Below, piece after piece: positions 14,412 to 16,127 of a stretch of DNA of 16,127 nt (the stretch's first letter is position 1; each line of letters starts with the position of its first letter). The notes under the pieces are model-generated. The model was not told the origin of the DNA. It made no database searches and worked only from the letters and a program-made list of their open reading frames with translations. Origin of the DNA: CAJBIL01 sp049295655 (GTDB lineage Bacteria; Pseudomonadota; Gammaproteobacteria; Burkholderiales; Rhodocyclaceae); the NCBI GenBank assembly GCA_049295655.1, contig JBAQRB010000007.1:1-16127 (forward strand), given 5' to 3'. The position numbers and the translations under genes are program-made.

Positions 14412-14547
14412 AAACACGCTAGCAGCCTGTCGGACTGATGTCCGTAGAAGGGTGTATTTTTGACGACCTGCTTAAAAAACAGGCGGTTCGAAGCGATTTT
14501 CGGGTGAGTTCTGTCATTTTTCCGTGTTTTACCACTGTTTTTCGGCC

Positions 14548-15120
14548 CTATGGACGCAATACGACCATGCGCTTCACGTTCCACGCCAGACAGACCAGAC
14601 GCCATTCACCAGTGACCTTCTCCAGGCCGCGCAGGGAGAATTGGCGAAAGCCCAGGACCGACTTGATGATGCCAAACACCGGTTCGACCGTCTGCTTCCT
14701 GAGGGCATAGAGGGCGCGCCCGGCCTTCGTCTTGAGGCGGTGGGCCATGGCCTGGACGGGCGTGGTCTCTCCCGACAGGGGGCCGGCTCCTCGAAACGTT
14801 CCCGCCAATTCGGATGGTGCTCCTCTCGGCCGACAGCAATCAGCGCATCGATCCCAGCCTGGGCGCAGGGGTTCAGGTTCTTTTCGCTGCAAAACCCTGT
14901 GTCTGCCAGCAGTTGCCCAACCCGGCCCAGGGACTCGGGCAGGACCTGCAGCTTCTCCACCATCGGCTGAACCTGCTCCTTGTCGTTGGCCGCCTGGGTG
15001 ACCGTCGGCATCACCACCAGCAGGCTCTCCGTATCCACCGCCGCCTGCGCGTTGTAGGCCTGTTCGAAGCCACCGCCTGCCGTCTTCATGATGCGCGACT
15101 CTTCGTCGGTCAAATTAATT
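14548..15120 (-). pseudogene. IS1182-family transposase, C-terminal part with frameshift
   Basis: Reading leftward from the IS junction, the first frame gives PINLTDEESRIMKT, FEQAYNAQAAVDTES and LLADTGFCSEKN (to about 14785), then the sense switches to another frame that gives AMAHRLKTKAGRALYALRKQ, TVEPVFGIIKSVLGFRQFSL and ends in TAG at 14548. YNAQAAVD, ADTGFCS and VEPVFG probably supply the three catalytic acidic residues. The switch falls at a five-base run (GGGGG on the plus strand, 14778-14782); adding one base there would restore one continuous frame. With the N-terminus absent too, the gene is non-functional as seen. Confidence 0.85.
15113..15120. repeat. Putative 8-bp target site of the IS1595-type insertion
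   Basis: AATTAATT lies directly between the interrupted IS1182 transposase frame and the outer end of the IS1595-type element. IS1595 elements usually duplicate 8 bp of AT-rich target. Only one copy is in the window; the other would lie beyond the right edge. Confidence 0.4.
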
Positions 15121-16127
15121 GGCTCAAGTAGCGAAATCTGATGATACTCTCATGCCATAACTGCCGAAGCAAGGAAGAGCGCGGGCTGCAAGGTTTTTCC
15201 TGGAGTCCGCTCGATGGCTCTGAACCAGCCGAGGTAAGAACCAAGGTAGCGCGTCGAAACGCCTTTGAAGTGGCGAAGCCAGCCCTTGAGGCGGCTGTCG
15301 TAGGCGTTCACGTTCTGGACGTGCCAAGGGCCGTCGACGCGGATACCTGCGGAGAGATTGACCGGGTGATGCTCGACCTTCAAGATTTGCGCTGCGGCGA
15401 TCAGCGTACGACTGCTGTCGGTGCAGAGGATGGCATCAGGCGGCAGAATCGGCTTCAGGGCGGCAACGACATGGGATGCATCATCGACGGCGAGAATGAA
15501 GTCGGCTGTGGCACCGGAGCGGTCGCGAGCGACCAGCACCGGAACCTGCTCTTTCGAGAGACCACGCTTCGCGGCTTTGCCGCCACGCTTCCTCGCCTTG
15601 CGGACCAAGCCACTACGCTGTCCCTTGCAGGAGTGCAGAAAGTACGTCTCGTCCGTTTCGGCGACACCATTGAGCATCTGGGCCTGAATGGTTTTCGGAG
15701 CGGCAAGAAAGCGATGGCGCCAGCGCAGCGCCGTTGTCCTGGCGACGTGCAGGCGTTGCATCGCCTGGGTCAGCGACAGTCCGTCACGCATCACAGCGGC
15801 CTGCTCCAGCCACTTCATACGCTGGTGCAAATGCGCCAGCGGCGTACCGGTCAGCGCATTGAACGTCTTGGCGCACGCCCGGCATTTGAAGCGCTGCAAT
15901 CCATCGGCGGTCCCATTCTTGACGATCCGTTCGGCACCACAGTGCGGGCATTTCTGGTGCGTAGCGGCGCTTTCTATCACCGCGACCGACGCAAACTGGC
16001 GTTCTTCCGCCGTCAGTTCTACTACCAGTTGCTGCCTCTGCGTCCGTGTCAGTTTCACCAGACTCTTTCGCAACACCGTCAGTTCGCGCGCTCTCATGAT
16101 GGCCTCCATTGTCACGACCCTTTCGGG
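15121..16127 (-). mobile_element. IS1595-type insertion sequence (right edge not reached)
   Basis: Contains one intact transposase gene. The visible end, starting GGCTCAAGTAGCG at 15121, lies 29 bp past the transposase stop and is the likely terminal inverted repeat. The other end must lie just beyond 16127, since only 30 bases upstream of the transposase start are present and no matching repeat is visible there. It is inserted within the IS1182-type transposase gene. Confidence 0.8.
15150..16097 (-). CDS. IS1595-family transposase (ISXO2-like domain)
   Basis: 315 residues from the ATG at 16097, preferred because GGAGG lies 5 bp upstream; an ATG at 16109 and a GTG at 16115 are in frame. The N-terminal zinc ribbon has CPHCG (50-54) and CRAC (72-75) followed by KTFN, then a helix-turn-helix (about 95-130). 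The ISXO2-like catalytic domain shows D149 in AETDETYF, D227 in CTDSSR, and NVNAYDSRLKGW (262-273) giving N264 and K271 of the DDNK pattern, then HFKGVSTRYLGSYLGWFR (276-293). The frame is intact from end to end, so the element may still be active or be recently arrived. Confidence 0.93.
   Translation of the reverse strand: MRARELTVLRKSLVKLTRTQRQQLVVELTAEERQFASVAVIESAATHQKCPHCGAERIVKNGTADGLQRFKCRACAKTFNALTGTPLAHLHQRMKWLEQAAVMRDGLSLTQAMQRLHVARTTALRWRHRFLAAPKTIQAQMLNGVAETDETYFLHSCKGQRSGLVRKARKRGGKAAKRGLSKEQVPVLVARDRSGATADFILAVDDASHVVAALKPILPPDAILCTDSSRTLIAAAQILKVEHHPVNLSAGIRVDGPWHVQNVNAYDSRLKGWLRHFKGVSTRYLGSYLGWFRAIERTPGKTLQPALFLASAVMA

Larger units (their letters stand above)
14423..15120 (-). 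mobile_element. IS1182-type insertion sequence, interrupted and decayed
   Basis: Holds the C-terminal part of an IS1182-family transposase (minus strand) and about 125 bp of IS end. The outer end near CAGCCTGTCGGAC (from 14423) follows a CTAG tetranucleotide (14419-14422) and includes the small hairpin CGGAC-TGAT-GTCCG (14431-14444); the exact boundary is inferred. At 15120 the sequence stops matching where an IS1595-type element begins. The missing N-terminal portion may continue beyond the second element outside the window. Confidence 0.75.

Noticed and set aside
1..16127. CRISPR arrays, tRNA or rRNA genes, prophage or defence islands
   Set aside because: No regularly spaced direct repeats, no tRNA- or rRNA-like sequence other than the SRP RNA, and no phage, toxin-antitoxin or restriction genes were recognised on either strand.

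Overview
The window is GC-rich and gene-dense. It reads as a chromosomal segment of a betaproteobacterium, most plausibly of the Rhodocyclales. That placement is an inference from protein character (petABC followed directly by sspA and sspB, dnaX-ybaB-recR next to the 4.5S RNA gene, an AttH-type lipocalin gene with its ABC transporter); no search was possible.

Layout. From 1 to about 12,340 every gene is on the minus strand, so transcription runs right to left. (1) 1-3859: a three-gene operon of an MJ0796/LolD-type ABC ATPase, an 829-residue FtsX/YbbP-like permease and an AttH/CrtC-like lipocalin-fold protein that runs off the left edge. (2) 4021-5129: sspB and sspA, the ClpXP adaptor and the RNA-polymerase-associated stringent starvation protein. 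(3) 5232-7879: petC, petB and petA, the complete cytochrome bc1 complex, with a clear promoter in front of petA and a terminator-like hairpin between petC and sspA. (4) 7979-10631: recR, ybaB and dnaX (transcribed dnaX first), preceded by the 4.5S signal recognition particle RNA at 10794-10889. (5) 10990-12333: an FKBP-type peptidyl-prolyl isomerase followed 3 bp later by an RsuA/RluF-family pseudouridine synthase. (6) 12520-14411, plus strand: a CheA-P1-like phosphotransfer domain fused to a divergent HD-GYP domain, overlapping by one base with tcdA. (7) 14412-16127: nested insertion sequences. An IS1182-type element sits a few bases after the tcdA stop, carries a frameshift, and is interrupted by an IS1595-type element that continues past the right edge.

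How they work together. Most of the window is core metabolism and information processing: respiration (bc1), replication and repair (DnaX, RecR, YbaB), protein targeting (4.5S RNA), proteolysis and stress (SspA/SspB), and rRNA/tRNA modification (pseudouridine synthase, TcdA). The least ordinary parts are the Hpt-HD-GYP fusion, which lacks several residues expected of a standard HD-GYP phosphodiesterase, the Tat-like-signal AttH protein with its dedicated transporter, and the IS-in-IS structure. I found no convincing wholly new system. The Hpt-HD-GYP protein is the best candidate for new biology.
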